In this document: positions 1-11,500 of the stretch, in pieces
Numbering within the stretch: the stretch's first letter is position 1
How the letters are laid out: each line of letters begins with the position of its first letter
Assembly: GCA_027422505.1 (NCBI GenBank)
Contig: JAPQWV010000017.1
Span: 15,873,501 to 15,937,500 of the forward strand
DNA from: Craterostigma plantagineum
Taxonomy: Eukaryota; Streptophyta; Magnoliopsida; Lamiales; Linderniaceae
Length of the DNA: 64,000 bases
Reading direction: 5' to 3'
The notes under the pieces: generated by a model
What the model saw: only the letters and a program-made list of their open reading frames with translations
What the model was told of the DNA's origin: nothing
Databases searched by the model: none
Program-made: the position numbers and the translations under genes

Positions 1-824
1 AGGGTTTTAGGTACCCATTGAAATATGGGTCCACCTCTATTATGTTTATTAGTCCGTTTAGATTCCCTAGATTTTTCATTGTTGGTGGATGACACAGAGT
101 CACTAATTATTTCTAGGGTTGGGGTTTGTTTTCCTGCAGTCCGAAGCTTAGGAACCCATTTGTGCTCTAGTAAGGGTCTCTTTGTCTTAGGTTTAAACAT
201 GAATTTTTTTGGTTTAGCAGGTTTGACAGGTTTTTGATAGCTTTTGGTTTTGATTCGTGTCTTGACTTTGTAATTTTGTTTTTAGGAATTGTTTTGTGAG
301 TTTGCTTGGTGACATGATCATGAACGGAAAGCTTTGTTTTTGATTTAGAAGATAATTTTTTCGATACATGGCGAAATAAAGAAGGTACAAAAGTTTTGGA
401 AGGAAAATACTCAATGACAAAAGGTGTATTGAGATCACTATTCTCCTTCAAGATATCTTCCTTTTTAACCCATACTTGCCCTTTCAATGGCTCTTTTGTG
501 GGTCCTGAAAATTTCAATGTATTAGTATAGGAAATTTTGTTATGCGAAACTAAGGTGTATGAAATTGTGTGTAATCTTAATTTTTCTTTAAGTGAAGATA
601 TTTCCTGAAGAAGTTTCTGCCTTTCTTTATCAAATGACTTCCTCTCTTGCAGGAGTGGTGTCAGTAGTGGAGGGAATTATGGTCCAATACTGTGTAGGTC
701 CATTGTAAATAGATTCCAGCAGGTTCTCAGAATTGTCCTTGCTTTCTATGAAGTTGATGAATCTTCTCTTCCAGACTGCGTACTCTCCATGTCGGATGAT
801 GGGAGGTCTAACATCATTTCCCAT
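1..824 (-). pseudogene. Copia (Sirevirus-like) gag remnant and gag-protease linker
   Basis: Read on the minus strand, this begins near 824 with a gag N-terminus (RPPIIRHGEYAVWKRRF, then GPTQYWTIIP). It resembles the start of the copia gag at 54371 (RPP...FINFIE...GPAQFW). After about 65 residues the frame breaks near 640. It continues in another frame as a lysine-rich coiled-coil stretch (SFDKERQKLLQEISSLKEKL), then a basic linker, and reaches GPIFQWVPKT at the window edge. That last motif matches GPIYKWVPKA just before the protease of the 54-60 kb copia element. The middle of gag (core fold and zinc knuckle) is missing, so this is an internally deleted copy. Gag proteins form the virus-like particle in the cytoplasm. 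The rest of pol should lie left of the window. Family assignment is good; the subfamily is inferred. Confidence 0.75.
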
Positions 825-939
825 GCTGAAAGAGTCAATTGCTTGTGTTTTGGATATGATCGATAACGTGTAATGTGAGGAAAATTGGAATTGAATTTCG
901 AATTTTGGTCAAAATCAAATTTTACAATTGATTTTGAAA

Positions 940-1540
940 TATATGGGTATGTTTCGCAAGAATGGATAGGAGTAGGAGTTTGCGAATTGAAGAATTGTTC
1001 TCGTTTGCGAATTGAAAAAGCGACTTGTTACTTTGCGAATTGATCTCTGAGTTCGAAAAGTTATTGCTTCACGGGTTAATGAGAGAATTCACGAACCATC
1101 TCGATTCGCAAAGTGGCCAAAGTTCGCAACGTAGGTTAATGAGAAGATTCGCAAACTATTTTGATTCGCGAAGTGAGCAGAGTTCGCAAAGTGGTTAAAT
1201 GAGTTCACAATTTGACATGAGTTCGCGAAGCAGTTGCGAGTTCGCAAAATAAAGTTTGTAAATCCGAAAGAGGAGTCCGTGAAGTGAAATTGAAGCTGAG
1301 GCGTAGATCTTTAAAAATCTGACGGCTTGAAAAACTTCAACTCCAAGACCCGCAAAACAGTACTTTGCGAAGTGTGATGATTCGCAAACTTTGTACTTTG
1401 CAAAACCGGAGTGCGGACTTGATTCGCGAAGTATCCAAGTGAGGGGAACAAACCGCAAAGCAAACAATGATTCTTGAGTTCGCAAACCTAATCCCACACA
1501 AAATGCCGTTCGCGAGCTCTTGAAAAAAGATTGAAAAACA
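940..1540. repeat. TTCGCGAA/TTCGCAAA motif array in copia leader
   Basis: Between the copia PBS and its gag, the short motifs TTCGCGAA, TTCGCAAA and TTGCGAAT recur every 15-40 bases in both orientations within otherwise unrelated sequence. The same motif family fills parts of the long gypsy-type LTRs elsewhere in the window. The minus-strand reading frame at 1195-1578 arises from this array and shows no domain, so I do not call it a gene. Confidence 0.7.
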
Positions 1541-1764
1541 GAGCTGTTCTTCAGAACTTCCTGACGAAAATCCAGCAATTTCGACAGAAACTCATTTGAT
1601 AGTAGTAGGAACTGCGAGTAACACTCAACTGTCTTTCCAAGTTAGAGCAGTATTCCAAAATGGCTAAAAGAAACCACGGGTTTATTTTTTTTAAAAAAAA
1701 TTCAAGAACTTCCCCAGCTCAAATCTTTAAAGCTTTGAAATGAAGTTTCCTCACCTACACACTT

Positions 1765-1776
1765 GCTCTGATACCA
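1765..1776 (-). promoter_or_regulatory. Primer binding site (tRNA-iMet) of copia element
   Basis: The minus strand reads TGGTATCAGAGC, the standard complement to the 3' end of initiator tRNA-Met that primes reverse transcription in plant copia elements. It lies two bases inside the LTR end at 1779, as expected. Confidence 0.9.
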
Positions 1777-1778
1777 CT

Positions 1779-2074
1779 TGTAATTCCAGATTATCCAAGA
1801 ACAATTCAACAGATTAAACCTCCGTGAATGTGAATAGTGTGCTTTTAGAGGTTTAGTGTTGAATACGTGAGATTTTAGCAAATGGAAACTTAGATTAATG
1901 AGTGTTAGGGTTTAAGCTTAAATACCTTGTGAGGTATTTAAGCCCATTGGGCCCCTAACAAGACCATTACAAATACAACCCAATTACATAAAATAAAACA
2001 TCTATAAAATACATTGTAAAGAAATTACAAGACTTAGAATAAATATTTTGGACACTTCTAAAATATTCCTAACA
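1779..2074 (-). mobile_element. Copia 5' LTR, minus strand
   Basis: On the minus strand the LTR starts TGTTAGGAATATTTTAG (at 2074) and ends next to the PBS at 1779. This gives 296 bases with TG...CA ends, a usual copia size. It carries a TATA-like TTAAATACC segment near the middle. The outer end abuts LINE coding sequence at 2075, so the element inserted into that LINE. The other LTR is outside the window, so the target duplication cannot be checked. Confidence 0.88.
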
Positions 2075-2231
2075 GTTTACTGTATAGCCAATCCACCCAG
2101 ACAGAGTCTGACGTTCTGCTAATCACCCTTCATAGAAGTTGCACAAGTAGCGCCCTGTTGTCAGTAGCTATGGAGCGAAGTCCCAAACCCCCCTCGCATG
2201 GTGGTAGACAAATATCCTCCCACGCGACCTA
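2075..2231 (-). pseudogene. LINE ORF2 fragment (RT distal part), separated from 5239 by a solo LTR
   Basis: In one minus-strand frame this reads WEDICLPPCEGGLGLRS and on to WVDWLY, with one stop. It matches the post-RT region of the LINEs at 14.3 kb (VTWEVLCLQMSEGGMGIRS) and 52.4 kb (VAWTDICAPKEEGGLGIRS). It continues the LINE that stops at 5239. The two parts meet once the LTR at 2232-5238 and one copy of ACCTA are ignored, apart from a one-base deletion at the junction codon. The copia LTR at 2074 ends it on the other side. Confidence 0.88.
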
Positions 2232-5200
2232 TGTAGCACCCGGGTCCTCGTAAGTAATTAGGGCCAATAAATTTGCATGAATAATGACTGCAATTATGTG
2301 CATTTCGTGCATTAATTTCCGACTTACATATCTTGAGTGAGATTTTGCGTGGTAAATCATGTGCATAAGTGATTTTGGTACAATTAATTTGTACCAAGTG
2401 ACCCTTAATTGATTCAGGACCTTGCGAAAATGGGGCGAAGGAGAATTTGGGCTAAGGGTGGATTATAAACATAAGTTGGATTATAAGTATTATTGGGCTA
2501 GGTGAATATAACTTAGGCCCAACATACTTGAAATAACTTTAAGGATCCACCCTCCTCAATTTGGGGGATATTTTCGTCCCTTATGTCCCATCATTAACAA
2601 TTATCTAAAGCCATTTGAAATCCAAAACTCCATCGACAACAAAATCGAATGCAAGCTTAAGCCAAGGAAGAAGGAGAAACCGAAGTGTAAATCTAGCAAG
2701 TTGGGACTAGGTACGATTCTCTGACCATGGTGCTTATATTTTAGTTCAAGAAGTAGTATATTCTAGGGACCAAAGGCACGAAAATACCATACGCTAGGGC
2801 TTTAACGATTTTAAATCCCTAAAAGAGCACCTTCTAAACTTGATTTGGTAAGATTAGCTCTTAGATGGCCTGTTTAGGGAATATTAGACACGAACGGTTA
2901 GGACTAACTCGGTAATGTTGTTAAGCACGAACTTAGGGGTTTCCGAAGTTCATACGCCTTCAAAGATGTTCTTAAGAAATCAACTTTTTAATCTTTAAAA
3001 GTAGTACCTTGCGAACTGAAAAGTGTTAGTGGAGTATTTTGCGAATCGAGGAGGTAGCGGGATGTTTGCGAACCCATGCAAACCCCACTTCGCGGCTTCA
3101 AGACAGTTCATGAGCCGCGTCCGTTTTGCGAACTCGGCAGTTTTGCGAGGCCGAGCACACCTTGCGAATCCATGGAGAATTGCGGGCTGGAGAATTGCGA
3201 AGCTACTTCGCGAATCTTGCCAAAGTTCGCGAGTCCCACCAGGTTTGCGAATCCATGCAAGGGATAAGGGAAATGGAGGCTTTGCGGGTTGGTGGTTTGC
3301 GAACCCCAAGTGGCTAGGAACTTTGCGGATTCATTTTGCGAATTGAGGGCTGACGTTTGCGAACCGTCCAAGGTGGCGAATCCCCACAAGCTGCAAAACC
3401 TCATCTCGCGGGTCCAAGGTTTGCGAGTCCACACAAGTCGCGAACCCACTTTGCGAACTCTAAACAAAAGCGAATTAGGATATTCACGAATCCAAGCTTA
3501 GTTATAAGGAATTCGCTAAGTAGGATAGTTCGCGAACTTGGAGGAGTTCGCGAACTTCACACAAGTCGCGAATTGAACCCCTTAGACGAAAATCGTTTCA
3601 AGTTATAAAAAAAATAAAAAAATATTTTCGCACCATTTAATCAGAAAAATATTCCGATTCCAATGAGCATAGGCTCTTTCAACGCCCAATCATAATTTGC
3701 CTATCGATGTCCTCAGGGCCAAATTTTCGGTATTGGTAGACGTTGCATTCGATAGAATTTTGGTACGAAAATTTACGTAGTCAACTGATATAATTTATAG
3801 ACTGACTTTATAGCCTGTTCGAGTTTAAAGGATGAAAAATTAGGAAATTCACCGGACCGGCTAACAAATAGCTTATGGACGAATTTTATGAACTTCGTGA
3901 ACTTCATAAAATTCCCCAAGTCAAGTGAGATGTACCAAGTTAACTAGGACTCCTAATGACCAAGGAAAGTACCTAAGTCAGTACGTAATTAATTAATATA
4001 GTGTCCTAACGATACTATTTATGTCTAAGGTTTGGACTTAGGAGAATACCCGGGTCAGGTAGCGACTAATCCACGGACGCCAAGTAAGTAGAAATCCAAC
4101 TACGACACATAACTTGCGTGTTATATGTTTTGTGTGACTATGTGCCTACGTGATTTCATGATTACGTGGACTAGTCGTAACGCCTTCATGTGATTAGCAT
4201 GTATTGCATTTATTCGCATATGCATATTCATGTGCACGCACGAACTCATGGGGAAGGGTCGTGGGACTGAGTGTGCATAATGATATGTCGCTTGTACGCG
4301 ACGAGGACTTGTCGATGTGAGCAAGTGTGTCGACTCATAGTTGAGTCAGGGGCTGTCTCCTATGCTACCAGGGCGGCGTTTAGCGTCGTCGTACTATTAT
4401 TGTAGATATATATTTATATCCTATGGATAGGATTTGGCCATGGCCCGTGGCGGTAAGGTGCGACCTGTAGGGTGCGACCTGGGGTATAAGCGGCACAGGG
4501 TGGAATCCTTGTGTAGGCGACCTCAGCGTGGGCTACCAGCGTGAGCGACCGCCGTACAGTCGGGGACGACCGGGTTCATATGGCGATCTAGGGGAACGAT
4601 GTGCATCCTAGGGTTCGGCCATCCGGCGTGGACCGCTGTCGTATTGTCCCAGAGGGACGTGAGCTCTTGTGGTGCATAGTGAGATTAGCCGAGGGCCCTG
4701 TGTTTTACTAGTACGAGTACTAGGTGCATCGGCGTGGAATGCCCTTGCGAGTGTATATGAATCGGCGCGGATTGCCCTTGCTTAGAAATTTATGCATCGG
4801 CAGGGTTTGCCTTTCCGGGGAAAGGGACACGTGCATACATGCATGATTTCTGCTTACTGAGCCTCGGCGGCTCATTCTTTCATGTTATGTGTTGTAGGCG
4901 CCAGCGAGCATGGTACGTGATCGTGTTAGTTGACAAGGCCACTCTTTTGGAGCTTCGCGCTGCTTTTGGGGTGGACGTGTGTGCATGGATGACGACCTGT
5001 GAGGTCGGGCGCATAAGAGACTTTTGCTGTGCCGTCACACGAAGAGCCACGTAGTTAGGTCTAGGGTGTAGCTTATAGACCTGACATGTATTCTTTTGAC
5101 GTGTACAGAGTTTCGTTCCATTATATGAATGGAAAAAGAAAAAATTTATACGTGTTTTTGGTGCACTTCACTACTCACAACTCGCTAGGCACATAAGAAT

Positions 5201-5238
5201 GCGCTAGAGTAGGCAGTTAGGGACGTCGGGTCCTGACA
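2232..5238 (+). mobile_element. Solo LTR (3.0 kb, gypsy-type) with target duplication ACCTA
   Basis: The sequence starts TGTAGCACCCGGGTCC and ends GGGTCCTGACA. It is flanked by ACCTA at 2227-2231 and 5239-5243. It matches the 28919-32194 copy along its length: same start and end, same order of the palindrome array, and same 4.1-4.9 kb tract with GGCGGCGTTTAGCGTCGTCG. No PBS, polypurine tract or coding region adjoins it, and both flanks are the same LINE. It is therefore a complete LTR left by LTR-LTR recombination. LTRs of about 3 kb are usual for Tekay/Del-type chromoviruses; that assignment is inferred. No ORF inside it is believable. Confidence 0.93.
3010..3580. repeat. TTCGCGAA palindrome array inside solo LTR
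   Basis: Dense, irregularly spaced copies of TTTGCGAA, TTCGCGAA and TTCGCGAG lie in both orientations with unrelated spacers. Several overlapping open frames rich in FAN, CE and RE dipeptides come from this array and are not genes. Confidence 0.85.
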
Positions 5239-7760
5239 ACCTAGCCGAGGTCCCTACCCATAAGAACTGCCTAAATCGAGATTCCAACGCACGGACTATG
5301 CCCTTAGGCAATAGAAACACCCCCGACCAATAGACATGCAATGCTTGAAGTACAGACTTAATCAGTTGGACCCTCCACGCATATGACAAGGACTGATTCA
5401 GCCATGATCCCAGCCGTATGTCAACATGCTGTAAAAGCGGACAGCAATCCCCAATCGTAAGACGTGAGGCAATCAGTGGTACCCCCAAATAGCGGAATGT
5501 AACAGTCCCAACCGAAAACCCAAAATGCCCTGCAACTGTGCCGTTACACCCTCCGCACGTTTTGGCAGATACAACTCGCTCTTGTCAGGATTTGGGTGCA
5601 AGCCTGACAGGGTCGAGAACGCCATCAATGCGTTCTTCAGGACACCCACTGAAACAACATCGGCGTGATAGAAAAGGAGAAGATCATCCGCGAAAACTAG
5701 CATCGACAATAGGTTAGCCTCACATCTCCAGTGGTATCGGAATCGTGGCTCCATCAGAATCCGCTCCTCAACTATGCCATGAAGAACCTCCATAACAAGC
5801 GTATAAAGGTATGGCGAAATAGGGTCGCCCTGTCGTAATCCCCGCTTGCCCGCGAAGAATCCCACCGATCGGCCATTAATGTCAATGGAGAAGGTGCGTT
5901 GTCAAGCAGCACCGGATCCACTCGATATAGGTTGGGTGAAAACCCATTGCCTGAAGCGCGGCAAGTAGGAAGCTCCATTCGACCTTATCATAGGCCTTGG
6001 CGAGGTCCACCTTAAGCATAGCTCTAGGCGGCCGGCCCTTGCTCGTATATCCCAAACATAGTTCCTGTGCCTTAAGAATATTATCGCTGATCCTTCTCCC
6101 AGGAATGAACGCCGTTTGTGATATATGGACCAGAGCGCCCAACGATGTCTTTAGCCTATTCGCCAAAATCTTCGAAATGACTTTGTAGAGGACATTGCAG
6201 CTAGAGATCGGCCGAAAGTCCATTGGACGCCTTGGAGACTGATACTTGGGGATCAATGTAAGATGAGTACTATTCAGCCCCTACAATAATCGTCCAGTCA
6301 CGAAAAAGTCCTGCATCGCGGTAATAAGGTCAGTCCCCACCACCTCCCACGCTGCCTTGAAGAAGGCAGCGGTATAGCCATCCGGACCAGGCGCCTTCTC
6401 ATCCCCCATAGAGAAGAGCGCTTGGCGTACCTCATGCGGATCAACGGGTCGGATCATATCTACAGCCGCCGCTGGGGAAAGCGTGCGCTTAATGAATCCC
6501 TGCACCTCGGCCCGTGTTACATGGGCAGGCCTAGCCGACTGGCCTAGTAGGCCTTGGTAGAAACCCAGCAACTCTCCCTCCACCGCATCCGGTGTATCAA
6601 GTAAAACCCCACTCGCCGTTTCGAGAGATAAAATACGGTTGGTTGCTCGAAGTAAAGCTACCTTCCTGAAGAAGTAGGACGAGCATTGATCCCCATCCTT
6701 AAGCCATTCCAACTTGGCCCGTTGCGACAGCCGTGTGCTTGACTTCCACAGCGCGTGCATATAGGAAGCGACAATGGCGCTCAAGGTCATGGAATAAGCC
6801 CTCCAATGGATATCTCGTGACAAAGTCTTGGGCAATACCCAAGAAACGCATGGCCTCTGCAACATTAGCCGCGAGATCCCCTTTAACCCGACGCATATGC
6901 TTGAAAATAGGTCTAAGCTGCTTCAGCCTACTCATCATCACATACATGGGGTACCCCTCCACGGACGCCTCCCAGACCCGACGGACCTGCCCCAGGAAAC
7001 TCGGCCCCTTGGTGAGAAAGTTCTCGAAGCGAAAACTCCATCCTCGCAGCTGAGTATCCACAGCACCTAATGTAAGTGGCGAATGATCAGACGTGGCTGG
7101 GAGAGGCCACATCTATAGTACACATCTGGGCACCTAACGAACATTGAGGATTTCCAACCATACGGTCCAATCTGCGCCAGATACCCGCCAGTGCCCGCTG
7201 CTGATTATACCACGTATACTCTTGGCCCGTAGCTGGAAGAGATAAAAGATCCGCCTGGACTAAACAGTTGTAAAACTCCGCCATATCAAGAGCGTTTGGC
7301 GCCCCTCCCCGGCCCTCGCCTGCATGCAAAATGGCATTGAAATCCCCAGCCATGCATCATCAACGCGTAATGCAGAAAAAAGTATCAGATCATCCGAAAG
7401 AGAGCGGCGATCCTCTCGCCTAGAATTCTCATAAACAAATGAGATAAACACAATCTCACCCAAACTAATCAGCTCCACTTGACAGTGACTCGCCTGTGTG
7501 GACTTTGCAATAATAGTAACCCGAAGCCAAGACGTGTCCTAACCCACCCATAGACGGGTGCCTGGACCGTCCTCATAGTCGAAAAACAACTTCCAGTTTG
7601 GCAAAAGACCCTCTGAAATCCGAGCCGCATTTGCTACAGCGACACGCGTCTCGAGAAGGCCAACAAGTCGCAAACCAGCCTGCCATACCCACTCCCCCAC
7701 CGCCCTTCTGTAGTCTTGTCTGTTAAGACCACCGATGTTCCACGATCCCATCTGTATCAT
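5239..7760 (-). pseudogene. LINE (L1-type) ORF2: endonuclease and reverse transcriptase
   Basis: The minus-strand ORF2 is broken into several frames. From 7760 down: an apurinic-like endonuclease with SWNIGGLN, LLETRV, GDFNAIL, RRLDR and SDHSPL, which holds the catalytic N, E, D/N and D/H residues. A linker with WLKDGDQCSSYFF follows. The reverse transcriptase has KAPGPDGY, FRPISSCNVLYK, AFIPGRRISDNI, KVDLAKAYDKVEW, GLRQGDPISPYL and FADDLLLF, with the active-site DD intact. A thumb/connection segment reaches FRQFLWVGTSAR at the ACCTA duplication. The protein nicks target DNA and copies LINE RNA in place (target-primed reverse transcription). It lies just downstream of ORF1. Frameshifts near 7100, 6870, 6260, 5870 and 5480 make it non-functional as read. 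Confidence 0.92.
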
Positions 7761-9671
7761 GAATGGGGCAGCTGATGGGCAGCATCTTCTTTAGGGCCCA
7801 TAGTAAGTGTCGTCATGATATGATCGTCCTCCAAATCACGCAGTATGGCAAACGCATTATGGTCAGATTGCCCCAAGTCCACCGTGCGCTGTGGTAGGTG
7901 TGGCTGAGAATGCGACGAGCTCGCCTCAGTTGATCCCACACGTGATGTCGTAGCCATGCATGGCAATATCGGACTCGGCTCAACCCTCACGACCTTGCCT
8001 TTGGTGCCAACTCGGTGCCATCTGTCACATTTCTAGCATTCCTCGATCGACCCCGACTCGGACGTTGTCGCGTAGTCTCCCTATCTTGAGCCACCATGTG
8101 ATGTCATAGCCACGCTATTAGGTGGTGCCGGCCTATCAGTAGTTGCCGCTCTCCTTTGACGGTTATGAGCCACCATAGATGGAGTCGGCTTCGGCATTGG
8201 CCCACGCTTTGGACACTGTGAGTCTCTGTGAGCCCACGTCTCACAGATGCTACGTCGGTTAGGTCGCCATTCATACTCCACCCTAACCGGTATAGTTCCA
8301 GACACACCCACGTCCTCAGTCGGCACCTCAATGTGCACCACCTCGATGAACGGCGTAGCCAGCGTCTTCATGAGACATACTCTCGCATAGTCCATCCTCT
8401 TACCTGTAGCCGTGATCCCATCTGCAAATAACGGGCGGCCAACCCCGCTAGCCACTGGTTAGCCCTGATTTGGTCCAGTACTCACTTGGGACATTCCATA
8501 GCTTCACCCAAAGGGGAACTTCAACAAGGTCCTTTCGCTCAAACGATATACCCGGGCGCCACATCTCCAATAATAGAGGCTGCCCTTGGTAGAGCCACGG
8601 GCCTCCCTCCAATACCGTGTTCATAGCCGAGGTTGAATCAAATTGAAAGCGAAAGAAACCGTTTGTGGAAGCTTGTACTTCCACCAATCCATGCCATCAT
8701 GCACGCAGAAATTGTTCGACGAAAGGAAAGTACGGCTTTCGACCAAGAAAATACCCAACCAACGAATTCTCCCACCTAGCCAAACCTTGTCGGGCTACCT
8801 CCTAAGATGGAGACACTATTGCGACGCTTTCCCCAATCGACTTCGGTGCGACATACTCAAGAGCAAGGCATTGGTAGTCCTTCTCTACACTACGAACCCC
8901 CGGACCAGACCCGTGGGATGGTGGTTGCGACTCAGCACGCGCCGTCGATCCCGCCACAGCAGCAGCAAAACTAGGAATGGTGGAAACCTGGGTAGATTCA
9001 CCAACAGAAAAATTTGTAAGTCCCGGCCCCGACACACCGGCACTAGGCTTCGCCGTGGAATTGGTCTGGACCACAATCGAGCTCGTCGATAAGGGCTGCG
9101 ATAGAGAGTTCAAAACCTAGGTTAGATCATTGTATTCCCAATCTGAAGCGTATCATCAATATGGCCGCTAGAGATCTCCTCGTCGACGTGCTCTTCATCC
9201 ATTGCCAGCCCATGTCGACAAACCTCCGGGCCGAAAGACGGGTAGGTGGCGGTGTGTCGGGGCCATCGTAAGCGGAACAACCATCCCAGCATGCCTAGAT
9301 GGGGATCCATTCGTAACCCTAGCCACCGTGGTCGCATCAGCCGCAGCCGTGCTCGCGCTTACAGTGGTCGCCAATAACATAGCAGATCCCATCATCAGAT
9401 CAGTCGATGCCCTAGCAGGCGCAGTCAGAGGCTCGCCATTGACAGTTAGGTTGGTATGGCCCCGGCCCGTTACATTAGGCCCTAGATCACGGCCCGTTTC
9501 AGCCGTCCTCTGAATGCGGCCGAGGAGATCGCGGAATCGCTCCTTGTCGAAGCAGGCCGCAAATTCCGGATACTCAGCAGTTAACGCCGCCAGGTCTGGC
9601 AGCGGCAGAAGGCGAGGTTGCAGGCCTGGATCAGGCGGCGCCGCCGGCACAGAAGATCGCTCATCCTCCAT
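7761..9671 (-). pseudogene. LINE ORF1 (DUF4283-like, CCHC zinc knuckle)
   Basis: The minus-strand ORF1 probably starts at the Met of MEDERSSVPAAPP near 9671. Codons further upstream look like 5' UTR. A variable proline/threonine/alanine-rich N-terminus is followed at 8687-8448 by a DUF4283-type segment (GGPWLYQGQPLLLEMW, LVEVPLWVKLWNVP). Next comes a zinc-knuckle segment around 8290-8220 with C-x3-WAHRDSQC. The C-terminal tail contains NAFAILRDLEDD. In plant L1 elements ORF1 binds the element RNA and forms the ribonucleoprotein. The frame is broken near 9190, 8790, 8450 and 8000. It ends next to the start of ORF2, as usual for this family. Confidence 0.87.
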
Positions 9672-9815
9672 CAACAAAACCCTGCGTTCGCACCCCCAAA
9701 GATTCGACCGTCGCCGGCCAAAACGAATCACCAATCACCGGCCGACCACCCCCAATGGATGCTGGCCGGAAACAGCGGTGAGGAACGTGAAGAACGATCG
9801 AAAAATTTGAAAAAA
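9672..9815 (-). other. LINE 5' untranslated region and junction with gypsy pol
   Basis: Minus-strand GC-rich sequence upstream of LINE ORF1, probably 5' UTR. Gypsy protease homology on the plus strand begins at about 9816. The exact boundary is not visible because no target duplication can be paired here. Confidence 0.5.
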
Positions 9816-10243
9816 CGAACTGTGTGAAATTGCACACACTGAAGGTGAAACCCTATCTTATATTTAATGGAGGGCGGCGAATTGCTGTAGACTTGATAAT
9901 AATTCCGATGAATAACTACGAAGTAATCCTCGGGATGGACTGGTTGTCGAAGTACGGAGCTGTGATCGATTGCAATCGCAAAGTAGTCACGTTTAACTTG
10001 GAAGGAGTCGAGCCATTCACGTTCGCAGGGACGGTGAAAGGGAGAAGCTTTTTGAGAATATCGACACTAAAGACTCAGCGTTTGATCAAAGCCGGATGTG
10101 AAGTGCACTTTGTTTTTGCAATGAAGACTGAAGAGAGTACATCCCCGAAGTTGGAAGAGGTGCCAGTAGTTCGAGACTTCTCAGACGTGTTTCCTGAAGA
10201 CTTACCAGGATTACCACCAGACAGAGAGATTGAGTCACGATAG
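9816..10243 (+). pseudogene. Ty3/gypsy protease C-terminal part and linker to RT
   Basis: The plus-strand frame opens inside the retropepsin domain: VDLIIIPMNNYEVILGMDWL is the strand before and at the domain end, followed by YGAVIDCNRKVVTF. Then comes the linker to RT, VVRDFSDVFPEDLPGLPPD. The catalytic DSG part and all of gag are missing, removed at the LINE junction. A frameshift at about 10243 separates it from RT. The same module is at 60.6-61.0 kb. The protease cleaves Gag-Pol inside the particle. Confidence 0.88.
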
Positions 10244-10990
10244 TCCTAGTGCCTGGAGCAGCGCCTATATCCAAGACACCCTATCGATTAGCACCAACAG
10301 AATTGAAGGAGCTCAATGAGAAATTGGATGGACTTTTACAGAAGGGATTTATCAGCCGAGTTTCTCTCCCTGGGGAGCATCGGTACTATTCGCGCTAAAG
10401 AAAGAAGGAACATGCGGCTATGTATCGACTACCGGGAGTTGAACAAAATAACGATCAAAACAAATATCCCCTCCCAAGGATTGATGATCTGTTCGACCAA
10501 CTGCAAGGTGCTACGGTGTTTTCAAAGATCGATCTACGATCAGGATATCACCAGTTAAAGATTCGTGAGGAAGATATCCCTAAGACTGCCTTCAGTACGC
10601 GCTATGGACACTACGAGTTCCTAGTCATGCCTTTCGGGCTGACTAACGCGCCGGCAGCTTTTATGGACTTGATGAACCGCGTGTTCAAGCAGTTATTTGA
10701 TAAGTTCGTCATAGTGTTCATAGAGGACATTCTTATCTATTCGAAGACGAAGGAGGAACACGAGCAACACCTGCGAATAGTCCTTGGAGTATTACGGGAG
10801 AAGCAGCTGTACGCTAAGTTTAAGAAGTCCGAGTTTTGGCTGGACCAAGTCACCTTCTTGGGACATATTATCTCCGGAGCGGGAATCTCAGTGGACCCCA
10901 TCAAGATGAAAGCCATCAGTAACTGGCCGCAGCCAACAAATGCAACCGAAGTACGGAGTTTCCTCGGCTTGGCAGGCTATTTATAGGAAG
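10244..10990 (+). pseudogene. Ty3/gypsy reverse transcriptase
   Basis: The RT palm and fingers are readable in two frames: [16 protein letters not shown] sequence at 10410-10440, [35 protein letters not shown], then [20 protein letters not shown] and [13 protein letters not shown]. The family catalytic motif is (Y/F)xDD. Here it reads FIED, so the first catalytic aspartate is now glutamate and the enzyme is probably dead. Frame changes near 10420 and 10975 confirm decay. RT copies element RNA into cDNA in the particle. Confidence 0.92.
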
Positions 10991-11500
10991 TTCATTGAAG
11001 ACTTCTCGAAGATCGCTTTAACACTGATGAAGTTAACGAGAAAGAATACGCCGTTTCAATGGAGCGACGAATGTGAGCTTCCAAGAATTGAAAAGGCGAC
11101 TGACTACAGCCCCAGTTCTTACTATACCGTCAGGAACCGGGGGATTTTCGGTGTACAGCGATGCCTCAAAGAACGGTTTAGGCTGCGTGCTAATACAAAA
11201 CGGGGATGTAGTGGCTTATGCCTCTCGTTGGCTGAAAGAATACGAGAAGAATTACACGACGCATGACCTCGAACTTGCAGCAAAGGTCTTCGCTCTCAAG
11301 ATTTGGAGGCACTACCTTTACAGAGAACGATGCGAAATCTACACAGGGCCTGAAGTATTTCTTCACGCAAAAGTAGTTGAACATGAAGCAAAGACGGTGG
11401 TTAGAACTCGTTAAGGATTACGATTAGTAATCAACTAACACCCATGCAAAGCGAATGTGGTAGCTGATGCACTAAGCCGAAAAGCGGTGAGCGCGGAATT
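10991..11500 (+). pseudogene. Ty3/gypsy RNase H
   Basis: After the RT connection ([19 protein letters not shown]) the sequence shows [40 protein letters not shown] and [10 protein letters not shown], the RNase H fold with D and E active-site positions. The frame shifts near 11070 and 11400. It is followed by a recognisable NVVADALSRKAV-like segment around 11455-11485. RNase H removes the RNA strand from the RNA-cDNA hybrid. Confidence 0.88.

Noticed and set aside
2232..3600. CRISPR-like array from regularly repeated short palindromes
   Set aside because: Spacing is irregular, the motif is only 8-12 bases, it lies inside a plant LTR, and no cas genes exist in this eukaryotic context.
3023..3608. 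Overlapping open frames on both strands of up to about 120 codons
   Set aside because: They arise from repeated TTCGCGAA-like motifs, which read as FAN, RE and CE dipeptides in any frame. No domain, and the frames are not conserved in the homologous LTR copy.
8643..9810. Plus-strand frames of about 100-150 codons rich in Arg and Pro
   Set aside because: Shadows of LINE ORF1 on the opposite strand, which has recognisable DUF4283 and zinc-knuckle features.
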